64,000 bases of DNA, from the NCBI RefSeq assembly GCF_921293095.1, contig NC_060259.1, forward strand, positions 26,543,812 through 26,607,811. The letters are read 5' to 3'. Of the stretch, positions 11,823 to 24,448 are shown piece by piece. How positions within the stretch are numbered: the first letter of the stretch is position 1; every line of letters begins with the position of its first letter. The DNA comes from Ischnura elegans (lineage: Eukaryota > Arthropoda > Insecta > Odonata > Coenagrionidae). The position numbers were made by a program, and so were the translations under genes. The notes under the pieces are model-generated. The model saw only the letters and a program-made list of their open reading frames with translations. It was not told the origin of the DNA and did no database searches.

Positions 11823-13130
11823 ATCAAAGCCTCTGGTAAAACCCTGACCGCCGTCAAGCCATGTGAGCGCTTCGTTGGAGGATCTCAGTGCCCGGAGAAT
11901 ACTATTTGTGTGAATTCTAGAGTGCGTGGGAGAGAGAGATAGAACAACGCAAAACTTCCAAGCGGCGTAGGCGTTCTAAAGATAAACATCGCCTAAGAAT
12001 AGTCGCTGTCAATGAAGTTAGATTTTTGTTCCCACTTGGGCGCATTGTAATCGGTTTTCAAAAATGTCCGCAACGTGACAATGAGTACTGAGCCACAATA
12101 TTTGTTGTTCATAATAGTAGCAGTATGCTATTTGAACAACAGTTGAATCGAACTTTTCCATGAAAATTAGTTAACATGAGACGATTAAAATATTTCCTCA
12201 TGTGATAGTAGTGAAATTAAGCATGAATTGATTTCATACCATTTCAAGTAAGTATTTTAAAAATATACTTAAATTTATAACGTAAGGATCCAAAAAAATA
12301 CAGATATATAGTTCTAAGCATAAAGGTCCTGGAGATGCTATCACAATCTTTCTTTTTAATTTTGAGTTAAACCTACCTACACTCCAGTTGATTACCAGCG
12401 TTTCTGTTAAGGGATGCTGTTAGTATTGACTATTTTAATTCGCTCCTCAACAGCTGACGCATTATCTCGGGAACTTTAAGGCGATATATGATTAGGCTTA
12501 TCAGAGTTATATATTTTTTCAATTTATAGTTTTACTAAACAGTTATATTTTTAATGAAATCTTTGCGAGTCGGAAAAATTATCATGCACTAAATTAACTC
12601 AGGGTTACTTCAGACGCATATTAAAGGTTCATTTTTTCCAAATAGAAGGTGATATTACTGTAAGCGCTTGTAAGTGAGAAATGACAAAAAATTTCCTCAT
12701 GTTTACCATAGATTATACTGTGCAAGGAAGAGATCATTCAAGTACATATGTTTCTGGTACAATACACCACTTCTCTCTGAAAGAATTTCCAAAAATTTTG
12801 ATATTTCTTCGGAATATAATCTCCGTAGAAAATCTGATAACCTTGCTCGCGGATTATATTCCTTGGCCGCTACACAAATAAATTTCTAAGCAGCCCATCC
12901 TACTCGGTTACTTTTCTATTCTTCGAGTCTATTTTTCATAACCAGTTCTACTATATATTTTGACTAATCAATCAAGAGCTTTTGGATGTAAAATCTGAAG
13001 GGAGCTGATAATCATATTCAGTGCGGTAAAATTATTTTTCCTCTATGATGCTATCCCAAACTTTTTGCGTAGCAATAAAGTTATCAGATATGAAGTGAAA
13101 CACTTTCCACATAAAATTTATTACACTATA

Positions 13131-13167
13131 GTCGACATGTTTCGCTACACTGCATCATTATCAAGAC
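13131..13167 (-). ncRNA. Hammerhead-ribozyme-like core
   Basis: On the minus strand: TTGATAA, a weak stem II (TGATGCAGTGTAGC), GAAAC, AT, GTC. First core position and stem II are degraded. Confidence 0.4.
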
Positions 13168-13308
13168 TAAATCAAGAAATAAACCATTATAAATAAAACA
13201 TTATACACTCGCAAACATTTGAGAAGCCAGTCCCTTCCACCCCCAACTTCTCAAATGTTTGCGAGTGTATAATTTTTTATTTATAATGGTTAATTCCTTG
13301 GTTTAGTA

Positions 13309-13342
13309 TTGATTATGCTGCAGTGCAGCGAAACATGTCGAC
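13309..13342 (+). ncRNA. Hammerhead-ribozyme-like core
   Basis: TTGATTA, stem II GCTGC-AGT-GCAGC, GAAAC, AT, GTCGAC. Stem II and the GAAAC...GTC part are intact; the CUGANGA box is altered at two positions. Confidence 0.45.
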
Positions 13343-13529
13343 TCTAGTGTAATAAATTTTATGTTGAAAGAGCAAAGTGTTTCACTTCATATCTCATAAT
13401 GGATATCCACAAAGTGTCTGCCTCTTCCATCCAATTCAATAAAGTTATCAATAATCCATTATACCGAAATTTGAAATGTATGAAGGAATTATGTAATTAT
13501 TATTAAACATATTCCACTGAATATAGTAG

Positions 13530-13870
13530 GTTTGCATAGAGTATTTCAGAAGTATTCTGGCAATCTCCCCTACCATCATCGACGTCTCTCTCCAATTCAT
13601 AATAAGGGCTACTCAATTTCATTTTATCTAAAAATTATAATTCTACCCTCTAACACTGCCTTAGACTTCCGCTCCCCGCTAAGTAATCGCTCTATCCATA
13701 CCTTCTGTATCCGTTTACTTCTAATGTGCTGCCTATATAGTTGAATTGCTCTACCGGCTCAAGCTTTTTCCCACCAATCTTTATCTTTTATCATTCCTAG
13801 TTTTAAATTCAATCAAACTTTACAGAACCGCATAACCTTAGTCAATTTGTGATTAATCCTCATGCCACAC
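13530..13870 (-). mobile_element. LINE C-terminal fragment, decayed
   Basis: Shares with 4440-4985 and 58150-58575 the + strand pattern (AGTATTTCAGAAGTATTCTGG, TCATTTTATCTAAAAA, TCTATCCATACCTTCTGTATCC), the reverse of a LINE ORF end. Heavily mutated. Confidence 0.55.
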
Positions 13871-14694
13871 TACTTAAACATATGATTTAAATATTATTTC
13901 CTCCACTTTAATTCTTTACACCACTAATCCTAGACTCTCTTACCGTCTTCTCAGCGTACACGTTAAAAAGCAACGGCCATAGACGACAGTCTTACCTCGC
14001 TCCTCGGCCAATTCTTGCCCACCCAGATTCTCCGTCCGCTACTCTCCCTTGCGCATTCTGGGCCGTATACAAATTACAAATGAGTCGCCTATTCCTCCTG
14101 CCTCGCCGCGGCGCGCCGTTTGTTTAAATTATGGATTAACTCATGTGCTTCAATCATAATAGGAGCAATGATGATAGAAGAACAAAATTTTTTGATTATC
14201 CACACTTTGCACTCGAGCAAAAATGTTTGTATTCTTCCCTTACCATCATAATTTAAGAATTCCACCAAATTAATCCTGAGTCTATTGTTTATAATTGGAA
14301 CAATAATTACATGTTTTATTAGTTTCTGGTGGTATTTATAAGGTTCGGTTCAAGTCAGCAAAATATACTCAATGAATAATGTAATAACATGAATGAAATT
14401 AAATACATCAAGGCATGATTTTACATGTTTGTTGCGCTACCTACCATAGTTCAGGAAGAGGAGCTCAGAAGGACCTTAGAGTTAGGCTAAAACTTCATCT
14501 TACGCATCTTTAACAAGATTTAGATTTAAAATTATTAATAATTCACCCTTTATCGAATTAATACAAAAGAGATACGTACTATCTTCGCCTATTCTCTTAT
14601 TTCATCGATAACCTATATGCGTGGACGGCTTTCGTCCTCATTTTCATGTTTAATATTAGCCATTAATATAGATATTTTTCTTTTCTGTTTTCAG

Positions 14695-14817
14695 GCGAAA
14701 AGACAAGAATCTGCGTTGACTGTCGCCGTCTGTACGGTGTTGTCATTGTTCGGATGCATCATGGCGGTGAAACTCGGCCGTTGGTGTGCGCGCAGAGACG
14801 CTAGAGCTTTAGATTGA
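14695..14817 (+). CDS. Gene B, exon 2: transmembrane segment and short tail
   Basis: After TTTTCTGTTTTCAG (ends 14694) a phase-0 frame gives 40 residues to TGA. AKRQES is followed by a helix at protein residues 134-152 (ALTVAVCTVLSLFGCIMAV) and a basic tail KLGRWCARRDARALD. The positive tail after the helix and the upstream signal peptide fit type I topology. Cysteines lie in the helix and just after it. Confidence 0.65.
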   Translation, partial: AKRQESALTVAVCTVLSLFGCIMAVKLGRWCARRDARALD

Positions 14818-15098
14818 GTCCAAGGACTGACTTAGCATGTCGCCCATCACCTCAATTATGATACCATTGAAACAGTGTCAAATGCTGGACAAATTTTTAA
14901 GATTTGATGGAGCGCATAGTGCCTAATACTAGCTAGCATCATGCTCTTTATTAACCCATTGGGTAAACTTAAAAATAGCGATGTCACTCACAACTCGATG
15001 GAAATTTATTGCTAATTAAATCCATCTTAATTGAAAAACTAATGTATATGTAATTTTCTGCTTGACTTACTGCTGATTTTGGGTCAAAAAAGTCAAAT

Positions 15099-15104
15099 AA
15101 TAAA
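15099..15104 (+). terminator. Likely poly(A) signal of gene B
   Basis: AATAAA about 280 bases after the gene B stop, the first exact copy downstream. Confidence 0.4.
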
Positions 15105-15618
15105 GTATTTATGCTCTAACCCATTTTATTGGTTATCTTACTTTTCCAAACATTTTCCCTCGAATGGTAAGCGCCCTCGATGAAATACCATTCACCTTGC
15201 TGATTAGTATAGATGTTGCGAAATACAACAAGCCAATTGTCATGTGAATATAATAATTTTCCTTGCTCCAACTATCTTGCCTCCCAACTCAAGACCCATC
15301 ACAGTCGGAAGATCCAGCCCAACCATCGCATCAATTGCGATTACTTAATCTAGGTCTTATGGACCTTTACTCGGTCATTTTTAATTTTCCTGGATTTTTT
15401 CCATATGCCCGCAACGCTTTCGAGTGAAAAATCCAATTAAAATTCATTAATTCTCCTTCTTTGACCTTTGTTTCCTGATTTTATATTTTGAATCAATATT
15501 CTCTTAACCACATAAAAACCATTATCGTTATGTTTTTTCGGCCACGTTAAAACTCGCTCAAATGAGCTAGGCACGCTGAGTGGAGAGAGAAAACTGCTAG
15601 AGGACACAAAAAGAGTCA

Positions 15619-15770
15619 TCTACATCTACATTATACCCTGCCAGCCATCTCTAGGGTGTTTGGCAGAGGGTGATCAATTCCCACATGCACACCACACGGA
15701 CATAAAAATATTAGGCATACTAACAAATTACACTTCCACATTCATGCAAAGGAAAAATTGTCAACTACTC
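15619..15770 (-). repeat. CR1-like LINE 3' tail
   Basis: TCTACATTATACCCTGCCAG and TTTGGCAGAGGGTGATC blocks. In the fragment at 29029-30110 a TACATCTAC start adjoins a recognisable LINE ORF end, which ties this tail type to the CR1-like family. Confidence 0.5.
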
Positions 15771-15899
15771 ATTACTAGGAGTCCAAGGTACGAGTGAGGA
15801 GTGGATGTAAAGCGAGTACTAAGTGAGGATTGGATGCTTAGGAAGTGGTAAAATGGTAATTGTTGGAGGCGTCCGACTACTTCTAGGACATTTGCATCA

Positions 15900-16290
15900 C
15901 AGGTAAGGGTAGTGAAGGAATAAAGGAGCAAAACCCGGCGTTGGCATCAGCCTGCTCTTAGCGGCCTATCCGACGGACGGAGTGATCCACTTAAAGTGTC
16001 CTTCACACAGCATTCAAGCAGTAATTAGGCAGCCTATGAAAAATCTCTGCGACAGCAGGGGTTTGAAACCGGTCCCACGGGTATGAAGCCAACACTCTAG
16101 CCACCATACCAACCCGACCACAGTGCTTAAAACTGCATGAAGGATATTAGGTGAGCGGGGAAGGGGGAGGATTAAGATAAATTGGTAGAATAAAAGGGAG
16201 AAGTCCATGAGTAGTTATGAATTGAAAAGGGAAGCCCAATTTGGTGGGACGGACTGGCCGCGGTGATTCAGATGTTCATGGTGTTATGTC
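15900..16290 (-). repeat. tRNA-derived SINE
   Basis: Plus-strand GTTTGAAACCGGTCC near 16060 and CACTCTAGCCACCATACCAACC near 16092 are the reverse of B-box and A-box sequences. Body GGCCTATCCGACGGACGGAGTG resembles the copies at 18700 and 56880. Confidence 0.5.
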
Positions 16291-17270
16291 CTGCTGTCCA
16301 GTAGCGCAGTACCGATAATTTTCAACCCAACCTTCTCTTTTATATTTTCCTTACGCAGTCGGGGAAAAATGAATTTTCATTCCACACGACTTCGGTTGCT
16401 TGAACGTCTCTATTTTTATACAACAATTTCGCTCGAAAAACACATTTTCACAACAGCTTGACGACAATAAATTACTCACATAAATGCAACACATAATAAA
16501 TAATAATATATAAGTAAATCAATAATGGCAAGAGTGCGGCGTAATAATGTAAACCCAATTTCAACGGCAGAACCTTGAATTTTTTAATATTTCAGGAGGT
16601 ATTATTTCGTCAAAAGTAAATTATTTCTGCAACAATTTTGCGTGAATTCAACAGCCTAAAGGAAAATGTAAAGCAACTGTAACTTCTGGAAGGGAATGAA
16701 GGTATTTATAATCTGCATCCAGTGGAAATGGTGCCCTCCTGCGAATAGCAGCCACGGATGGATTCAAGGTAGGTGTGGACGGTGGCGCAGCGAGGGGGGG
16801 TTTTGGGGGATAAATCGCCCCCCCCCCCAGAGATAAGAACTTTTTTAAAGTTTCATCCATTTTACTTAATTGTATTAATATTACTTACAGAATAGTGTAA
16901 ATATTAATAAAATATTCCTCCGAAAGCCGTAAAACTCACCATTTTGAACCATTTATCTTGAAAATTTTTTAAAGGAGTGTCCCCGCACCTTCCGCTTACC
17001 CTGGCGTGTATTCCACACCCCCAGACACCCACCCCTATTAGTATTAGTTGTGCCTAAAACCCCCCAGCCTTAATTCCTAGCTGCGCCCCATGGGTGTGGA
17101 TGCGATTTTAAACTGCCAGCGAGGTATTTAATTGCTATGACTAGTATAATGGTCATTCGAAGACTACCTCAATGAGTAATAGATGCTCTCTGGTTTCCGA
17201 GCTACAACCGCGTTATTTCATGTTTAATGACGATAGTTTCGCCGGCAATATTTTACAGCTTTCTCTCTCG
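16291..17270. other. Non-coding stretch
   Basis: Includes a C-run/G-run segment (16795-16830, poly-C of 12) near a GGTGGCGCAGCGAGGGGGG-type repeat that is common in insect genomes. No gene supported. Confidence 0.4.
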
Positions 17271-17547
17271 GAAGCATCTTCAGGTCGAAAATGGAGTTTG
17301 ATACTAAATGGACCTATTTTATTACACCGCAGTCGTCATGGTAGCAGTTTTCAGTCAAACCTGATTTTCAGTCAGGTCCGATTCCGATTGGCTAATATTC
17401 TGGATCTGATTGATTAAAACCCAATAACGACTTCAGCCAATCAGAGCATCCCTTGCCGAAAATCGACTACCACCTTAATCACTTCGGCGTATACATATTT
17501 CTATGCCCATTTCACATAAAACTCCACTTTTGACCTGAAGATATGGC
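17271..17547. repeat. Inverted repeat element
   Basis: Arms 17271-17299 (ATCTTCAGGTCGAAAATGGA) and 17519-17547 (inverse, with CTGAAGATATGGCGGGAAAA). The arm resembles a degraded hammerhead core. The frame at 17172-17417 overlaps it and is not called. Confidence 0.5.
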
Positions 17548-18560
17548 GGGAAAACTGGAAAAACTGCTTTTATCAGGCATTAAAAAAGTATAGGGAAACC
17601 CGAAAACTACAAGAGAAAGACAGTAGAATGACTTATTGTGGATTTGCAATTTACCAAGACGCATCCGTTTCGATTAGAATATTTTTCGCCCACGGTTTAC
17701 ACCCTAACAAAATAATAATCACACTGACATTAATAAAGTACTAATCGAGTTTCATGTGTCTGGAATTTAGGTTACTAAAACAATGAAGACATTTTGAAGC
17801 ATCGGTGGGGCGCATTAACTGTAGTGTGACAACTATTCGTGAGGGAATACCATCCGTGAGAGTATATCAGCCGGGATTATTCCGTTCAAATTCATGTAGG
17901 AGGCGCGGGGTCACCATCTGGAATATTTCTCAAAAATATATGTTGTACGCCTATATTAATGATTCAAAAATTGGCCACTTTTAATTTCCTAAAATAATTT
18001 TTCGTGAATTTATAGCCGTAGTTTAGAAAACGCCATAAACGGCCATCGTGGCGACATTGGGAGGATAGTCAATTTTCAAAAATCTTTAATTTGGTAAATA
18101 TTGAGACTAGAATGTTATTATTTTTTATAAATTGATGTATTACTTTTATAGATATAAAAAGTTTTACATTGAATGGAACCCTCAGTATTGTTGCATCTTT
18201 AATAAATATGACCTCACAAAATAAAAAAACCAAATTTTTGTATTTAAAAAACAGGTAATTTCTCAAAAAAGCCATCTTTATAAACTAGCAAAATCCGCTA
18301 TAAGATAAGAGTAAACGACAAAATTGAGGATATTTTAATATAGAGTGAAATATTTCTATTATTCATATAATTTATTACTTTCAAAGGGACGGCATGAATT
18401 TGAATGGAATGGCCCTTAAATTACGACTGTAGGTCAGCAATCATGAACTACTCGTTGAAATGTTATATCTTATGCCCATTTTATGGTATTTTAAGACCTC
18501 TACGTTTCAACCTTTCAGTCATGCATACATTGACACAGTAAACTTTGATACAAATAGACA
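17548..18560. other. Non-coding stretch
   Basis: AT-rich, no supported gene. Confidence 0.4.
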
Positions 18561-19110
18561 GGCAGGAACGTTCAAAATTGCAAAACGAAGAACTACGATG
18601 AAGTGTGGTATGGTATTGGGGGGAGGTGACCGATAGTTGATATTATCTATGCCATAGAAAGGGTGGGAATAGGAAAGTCGAGAGAAACCCGGAATCAGAT
18701 GCTCTAAACAAAAGGCGCCTAGGGGACCACGGGTCAACGTCCCTTCCATTGGTCGGAGTGCTGTACTTTAACCGCCATATTAGGCCTTGGAACCGTTCCT
18801 ACAATTTAGTGGCATGGTCTGAGCCATGCTCAAAATAGTAGGGAGAGAATCGGTATGCTTGTAGATAGAGTTGGTCCTACAAACGGAGAGATACGTTTCA
18901 AAAACGCTTAGAGGTTCACTTCCCACTAGTAACGCGTCATACAGGAAGAGTCGTTCATCTGGGAACGTCTTAGAATACCCTAAGTGTCATCCGCGAAGCA
19001 CTTGAGCAAGGATCGAGCAGTCTCTGAAACTTTCTGCCACAGCCGAAATATAAAATCGGATTCACGGGGTGGGAAGCCTACACGCTAGCCACCACACCCC
19101 CATCTTTCAA
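18560..19110 (-). repeat. tRNA-derived SINE, possibly two joined
   Basis: Contains AGAGAAACCCGGAATCAG, GGGGACCACGGGTCAACGTCCC and, at 19060-19105, a TTCACGGGGTGGGAAGCC...GCTAGCCACCACACC block. These match the order in the copy at 56780-57050. Confidence 0.5.
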
Positions 19111-20793
19111 TTCAGTGAATCAACCATCAATAATCGTTTCTGCTATAAGGGAATTCAATTCTGGGTGGCAAAATCAATCCCGTTTGTATGAAACAGCTGC
19201 AATTTTCAAATAATTAAAATTTCAAGTTAATTTAAGATAATACTTTTAAGCGTATTTCTAAATGATCACCGAAGCAATTTTCCCGGTACATGTGCTCACT
19301 ATTTCAGCTGTATTTTTTATCTTCAGTCAAAATTCCCCGCATCGTCACAATTTTAAAACAGATTACATATGTGGTATTCGACGAAAGTAATAGCCACTGA
19401 AAGAGTTAATACGTCCGTAATAATAAAAAATGATAGTAAAAACTGAAAATTTAGCGCACCAATATTACGTCTTGACATTCCATATTCGCATATTTCCAAC
19501 GCATAAGTACTCATCTGCTGAAAGACAAGAATTGAAAGTAGAATCATATACTAACTCGATCATGAATGAACGAGTAAAATTAGCGTTCGACATTTTGGAA
19601 CGTAAACGCTCATTTCAACATCTATGAAACCAAGTTGAAAAAATTCAACAACCACATCAACATATCATACCATTTTTTCAAACCATAGAAAGCGCCAGCA
19701 GTTACTTAATTTGTAAGGTTTTCTAGGAAAATTGAAAATCGCAGTTCGTTAGAAAGTTTTCTTATGTTCGCATGGCTTCATCGAGGTAACGGTGTATGCA
19801 CATGCCAACTGACATCCATTTTTTAGACTTCAAACCAATTTTTACTATTGTGGATAAGTTCATGGTGCCTACTTCGAAAAACGTCATTTTATTATTTTTT
19901 TCTGTTTATTCGATTTCAGCCCATTAAGCGACGGAATGAAAAACGGTCAAATACGTGTCCCTTTATTTTTCCAACTTCAACGTAATCCGAAAGGAAAAGT
20001 ATTGGTGAACGCGCCCACTAGCCTATTAGGGTCACGGCCATGCGTAGCTTTTTATCTTTAGCTGACTCAGCGGAAAATTCTTTTCACGTGATAACATCCT
20101 GACATATATGCATACGTCCCGTCGTCAGTAAAAGTGTGGGTTGCATACCCTCCCAATGACAACATCGCGATAACCCAAGCACCAAATTCCAAGAAACTCA
20201 ATTCACTCCTAAAATAGACAGGTAACTCTTAAATTCTGATTCTGATCAAGCTTTCAAAAAAAAACAATCCCACTTTTCCGTTCAATAGTCTGTCTCCTTC
20301 AATTCGCGTTATCGCTGAAGAAACATTAAAATGCTTACACGTTTCATATAAAGGATAATGAAAATTGTCGCCGGCACTTCCTGTCCGCTTATCTCGGAGT
20401 TTGGCAGCTTTCCGCTTCTCTTGCTGTTTTAAATATTACGATGACAGTTTTATTTCCCGAGGTCAGCGTCTGAAGCACTGATAAGTCAGTTTACGAGGGC
20501 AAAGTACGAATATGAGGAAATAAAATAGGATGAATAAGAAGAATAATAGTAAGCGAATATAATGGCCACTGAAAATAGATTTCCAAAGCATAAAACTAAT
20601 TGAATAATTAAATTGCGAATTACGACAAGAGTGAGAAACAGATCATTATACCTTGCATCTAATCTATTCATCTCCCTGCACGACGGGTATATACCATGTT
20701 TCTGGACGCTCTTTATGATGGCGAATCCCTTTTTAACATTTGTCGTATAAGGCTAGGTTAACGAATAACAAGACCCAAAAAGGTCCTTTTTTA
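19111..20793. other. AT-rich stretch without supported genes
   Basis: Short opposing frames only. Nothing recognised. Confidence 0.4.
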
Positions 20794-20881
20794 TCTACAT
20801 TCTATTTGTACCTTTTGTTTTTATACTGTCGTCAATGTCTACATTCTATTTGTACCTTTTGTTTTTATACTGTCGTCAATG
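20794..20881. repeat. 44-base perfect tandem duplication
   Basis: A 44-base unit beginning TCTACATTCTATTTG and ending GTCGTCAATG occurs twice back to back with no difference seen. Confidence 0.85.
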
Positions 20882-20899
20882 TCCTCAGGGTCGTCATCA

Positions 20900-21294
20900 T
20901 TAGAAACCCTTGCAGATACTTATAAGCATTAGCAGCATTCAAGAAAGAAGAAAGGAAGACCTAGATGATGGAGAAGAAGAAGGCAGAAAGGAATATAAGG
21001 AAATGGAAGGTAGGGTCAATGATGAGGGGGTGGGTAAGCTAGAAAATATAAAATGGAAATGGAGAGTATTAAAATTAATAAATTTAGAGGATAGATATCT
21101 TGGGACTGAGTAAGTGAGATAGAAGTGTATTGGGGACTACTGTAGTGTTGGGTACAGGGTTATGTAAAGTGGTGGGGAGTGAAGTCAATGTGGAATGGCT
21201 CTGGTATTAAATAGAAAGCTCGGTAAGAGAGTGGTAGATATATATGAGGTAAGCAATAGGACTACGATGGTATAAATTGGGGCGCGATCCACCA
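20900..21294 (+). other. Purine-rich stretch next to LINE fragment
   Basis: An open frame of Glu/Lys/Arg-rich low complexity (20910-21113). It may be the decayed 5' part of the LINE at 21295. Not called as a gene. Confidence 0.3.
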
Positions 21295-21760
21295 AATATG
21301 CGATGATTCAAGTTGCCACCCAGCCCATAGGGGGAAGAAGTAGAGGAGGTGTATGAACAGCTAGAGGAAATAATAAGGCAACCTTGGGCAGTACAAATTT
21401 AGAAGTGATGGGTGACTGGAACGCCTCAGTCGGGGAAGAGAGGCAAGGAAACGAAAGAGGAACATTTGGATTAGGAATGTGGAACGACAGGGGAGAGAAA
21501 GCAGCAGAAAAATGCCGAAGAAACAAGTTATTCATCAAAAACATATAGCTCAATCATCATAAAGAGCATAAGTACATATGGAAGAGGCCAGAGGACACAG
21601 GGAGATCCCAGATTAACTACATCATGGTAATACAGAAATTTGTTAATGGTGTAAAAAACTCGCGAGGCTTCCCTGAGGCGGATGAGGATTCAGATGACAA
21701 CCTCGATCTTTTGAAATGCAACGTGAAATTCAAAAGACTGAGATTCGAAATCGCAATTGA
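21295..21760 (+). mobile_element. LINE apurinic endonuclease domain fragment (RTE/BovB-like)
   Basis: One frame gives EEVEEVYEQLEEIIRQ; a neighbouring frame gives VMGDWNASVGEERQGN, then FGLGMWNDRGEKAAEKC, YIWKRPEDTGRSQINYIMV and a GFPEADEDSDDNL end. GDWNA, the R-S/N-Q-I-x-YI box and the final S-D-x-N/H-L are hallmarks of the APE-type endonuclease of non-LTR retrotransposons. Frameshifts and stops show a dead copy. The last motif has D in place of the usual catalytic H. Confidence 0.75.
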
Positions 21761-22083
21761 TCTTCTTAAATAGTGAGTTTATGCCAAATGGAATACGAAG
21801 AAGCTATTGTCATGAAATGAAAACTGCGCACATAGTCAGTTCTCTACGCATATTATATACCCAACGGCTCTTTAAAGGTATTGAACATTTTTTCCCATTT
21901 TTTCCCCAAATTTATAGATGGATAGAAAACTCTACTATCCATCAGCAGGAGGCTCTTATTTCGCCACTCTTTTTATTTTCTATACCTCCCAAAATAGCAC
22001 TATATTTGGCTTTTACATTGTTTTTTTAGCAAGCCAACAATTGAACGTATACAAAAATCCATGCCCTGGATAAGGTCAACCTA

Positions 22084-22160
22084 ACCAGACGGGACTCGAA
22101 CCCGCGACCTCTTCTTTAGCCGACCAGGGCTTAACCTCGCCGCCACCGAGGCCGGCTAAG
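22084..22160 (-). repeat. tRNA-like SINE head
   Basis: Minus strand carries TGGCGGCGAGGTTAAGCCC (A-box-like) and GCGGGTTCGAGTCCCGT (B box). The anticodon arm does not pair well, so it is not called a tRNA gene. Confidence 0.55.
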
Positions 22161-22261
22161 AAATCCATACCAAATAATTTATGGTCATGTAATGACACAG
22201 ATAATAGCATATTCCGCGGCATCTCCCTTCGTGGCATGCAATTTCTGAGTCAATTGTTTAC

Positions 22262-22470
22262 TGATAGCTTGGCGGCGGGGATAAGTCCTCGTTTTTCATA
22301 CCGAAGGTCACGGGTTCGAATCCCGCCTGAATAGGTTGCACCTACCAGGACATGGGTGGGTGTGTTTGTCTGTTGTTGATTGTTTAAAACTCCCGATGTA
22401 AAGGCCTCATTGTGCTGTTTTCGGGGGTAATGGAGATGAATAAATGGAAATAAAGTCCATATACATCAAA
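22262..22470 (+). repeat. tRNA-derived SINE
   Basis: TAGCTTGGCGGCGGGGATAA then CGGGTTCGAATCCCGCC (B box, about 22313). Body follows to about 22470 with a GGAAATAAA end. Confidence 0.6.
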
Positions 22471-23199
22471 TATATCAAGTAAACTTAGAGAAAGCAATGG
22501 TATTGATTGCGCATTTGTAATATTCAATAATAATAACAGTATAATTTACTTACTCCCAAAATTTTGATTGTACAACTCGCAGTAACAAAGGGGAGTGAGC
22601 TTTAAGTGGTCTCCAAGGTCATAATACCAAAATTTCGATCCACCATCTAATAACAAAAATGTATGTCTCTAAATTACATTAACATTTATCAGATACACTC
22701 AGCAAATTTACTCGCGGTACAAAACCATTTTAATACTTTAAATAAATAAAAATGCCTTAGTGGAAACAATTTGAGGGCCATGAACAACGGAAATTAGTTT
22801 TTATAACAATGTTTGGACGATATTACACGATTTATCTTTTTGCAAAAAAATAAATAAAATAAGGCGAGAAAAAAGAACGGCCATGTGCAGCATAGGCGAG
22901 AGAAACAGTAAGTGGAGTGTAAACGATTTGAATGATGTACGGTCTCGCACTGTCTCTTTCGTGAAGTTTCAAAGCATAACAGTTTCTTCTGCTTACCTTA
23001 AAGGATCCAAAATATAATAAAGATTCATTGTCTAAAAGTAAGACCATTTTTTTACGTAGTGATTTGTGTGGTATCAACGTAATTTCTTCTTGAAAACCAA
23101 AAATATTACTTCCAACTAATATATCTGTACAACTTTGCGTATAACGTAGGTGTTATTATATCCTCACTTATACTTATTGCCCCCATTTCATTATTTTCC

Positions 23200-23577
23200 T
23201 TAAAAAAAATAATAATAATAATAAAAATTTCTTTGTTAATCCTATGTAGCAAAGATAAAAATATTTAAAAATACTTCAAAAAGACCAAAAAGAATTAGCA
23301 AAAAATAATAAAATATTTAAAAAATTAATAAAAAATAAACAACCAAAAAATGATAAAAATAAATAGTTATAATTTAATAACATTGATTGATACCAATGTG
23401 ATGGCTATAAAAAAGCCAATTTTCCTGTTGTAAATATTAGTTATAAGTTTCTATTTCACACAGACGACACATTACACCCACAACAGTACACGTGCACCAA
23501 TTTTTAATTAACAAATTGTTAACTGGCTGGTTGGGGTGAGCCAAGGCTCATCGGTACAGCAAGAAATCGCGCCTTCG
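23200..23577. other. A-rich low-complexity stretch left of Transib
   Basis: Runs of AAAAATAATA-type sequence at 23200-23360, then ordinary AT-rich DNA up to the Transib target-site copy CTTCG at 23573-23577. Confidence 0.5.
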
Positions 23578-23613
23578 CACAGTGGTCCCAATCGCTAATC
23601 CAGCGGGACAAAA
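23578..23613 (+). repeat. Transib left terminal inverted repeat
   Basis: Starts CACAGTGGTCCCAATCGC; matches the inverse of 26234-26269 except at about four positions. Confidence 0.92.
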
Positions 23614-24448
23614 GTCAGTTTTGCAACTTTTAAAAATAAAGTCGCCGTAAGTGTAGCGATATCCGCAATAAAATGCTTCATCATGATTGGTAACTTTTAC
23701 AACGTTTATATAAGTTATAATAATGTTATGCTGCTGTTAAGTCACGCGTTGAGATTGCCTACCCTCCGCCTACACCCAGACGGTAGCTGACTCGCTAGCA
23801 CTAACACGTACCTGTTAGACAGAAGTAACGCAAGGAACCACAATGTCTAACGGGACCTTATAGCCATCGGTATATAGCATTATTTAGAGTGATTTTTCTT
23901 CAAATATAATTGCTTCCAAATACTAGATTTCAAATGAAAATCTCTGTCTTTAAAACCTCGTTTTATTATCGACTTCAATTGTTTAAATTGACTTATAAAA
24001 ATATATGTCGAGGTAAGATTGCGAAACCTTCAAAGACATGTGGAAACGTCCTTATAGTTATAAATATTTTTATCACATTTTGTGCCTACTTGCGCTTTTT
24101 GACAATAATGCCCTTTTTGTTTCATAAGGTTAACAAACGAGAGCCGTTGAGACGCGGGCCCGGGGGAATTTCCTCGGACGACGCCTGAAATATAGGGATA
24201 AATTACGCTAGATAAGAAATATTTTTAATTTTAACTATTGCAGTTTTGTACGGTATACATTTTTATAAATACTTATGGCATTACTATTATATGGCTTACA
24301 TTTTTTACAGTTTTATATCGATAGGGAAAATCATGTCGCATTCAGAGAGATTCAAGGTACCGGCGGTAAATCGCATGGAATTGTTATAATTGCTGAGGAA
24401 GAAAAGACTATAGATGATCGGTTAAATACGTGTAACATAAATTAGGAT

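Larger units (their letters stand above)
13085..13440. repeat. Large near-perfect palindrome with two ribozyme-like cores
   Basis: Arms of roughly 140-150 bases (13085-13226 and 13247-13397) are reverse complements around a 20-base loop at 13227-13246 (CCAGTCCCTTCCACCCCCAA). Each arm contains the GTCGACATGTTTCGC block and the TGAAGTGAAACACTTT block also seen at 5288-5502. The flank to about 13440 matches the left outer arm of that copy. Confidence 0.75.
9618..14694 (+). other. Gene B intron
   Basis: Opens GTGAGT and closes TTCTGTTTTCAG. It holds a foldback element (10499-10666), a LINE-tail-like segment (10785-10990), a large palindrome (13085-13440) and a LINE C-terminal fragment (13530-13870). 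The rest is AT-rich with no supported exon. Confidence 0.55.

Noticed and set aside
22262..22335. Possible tRNA gene
   Set aside because: The B box is good but acceptor and anticodon stems do not pair by eye; followed by a SINE-type body.
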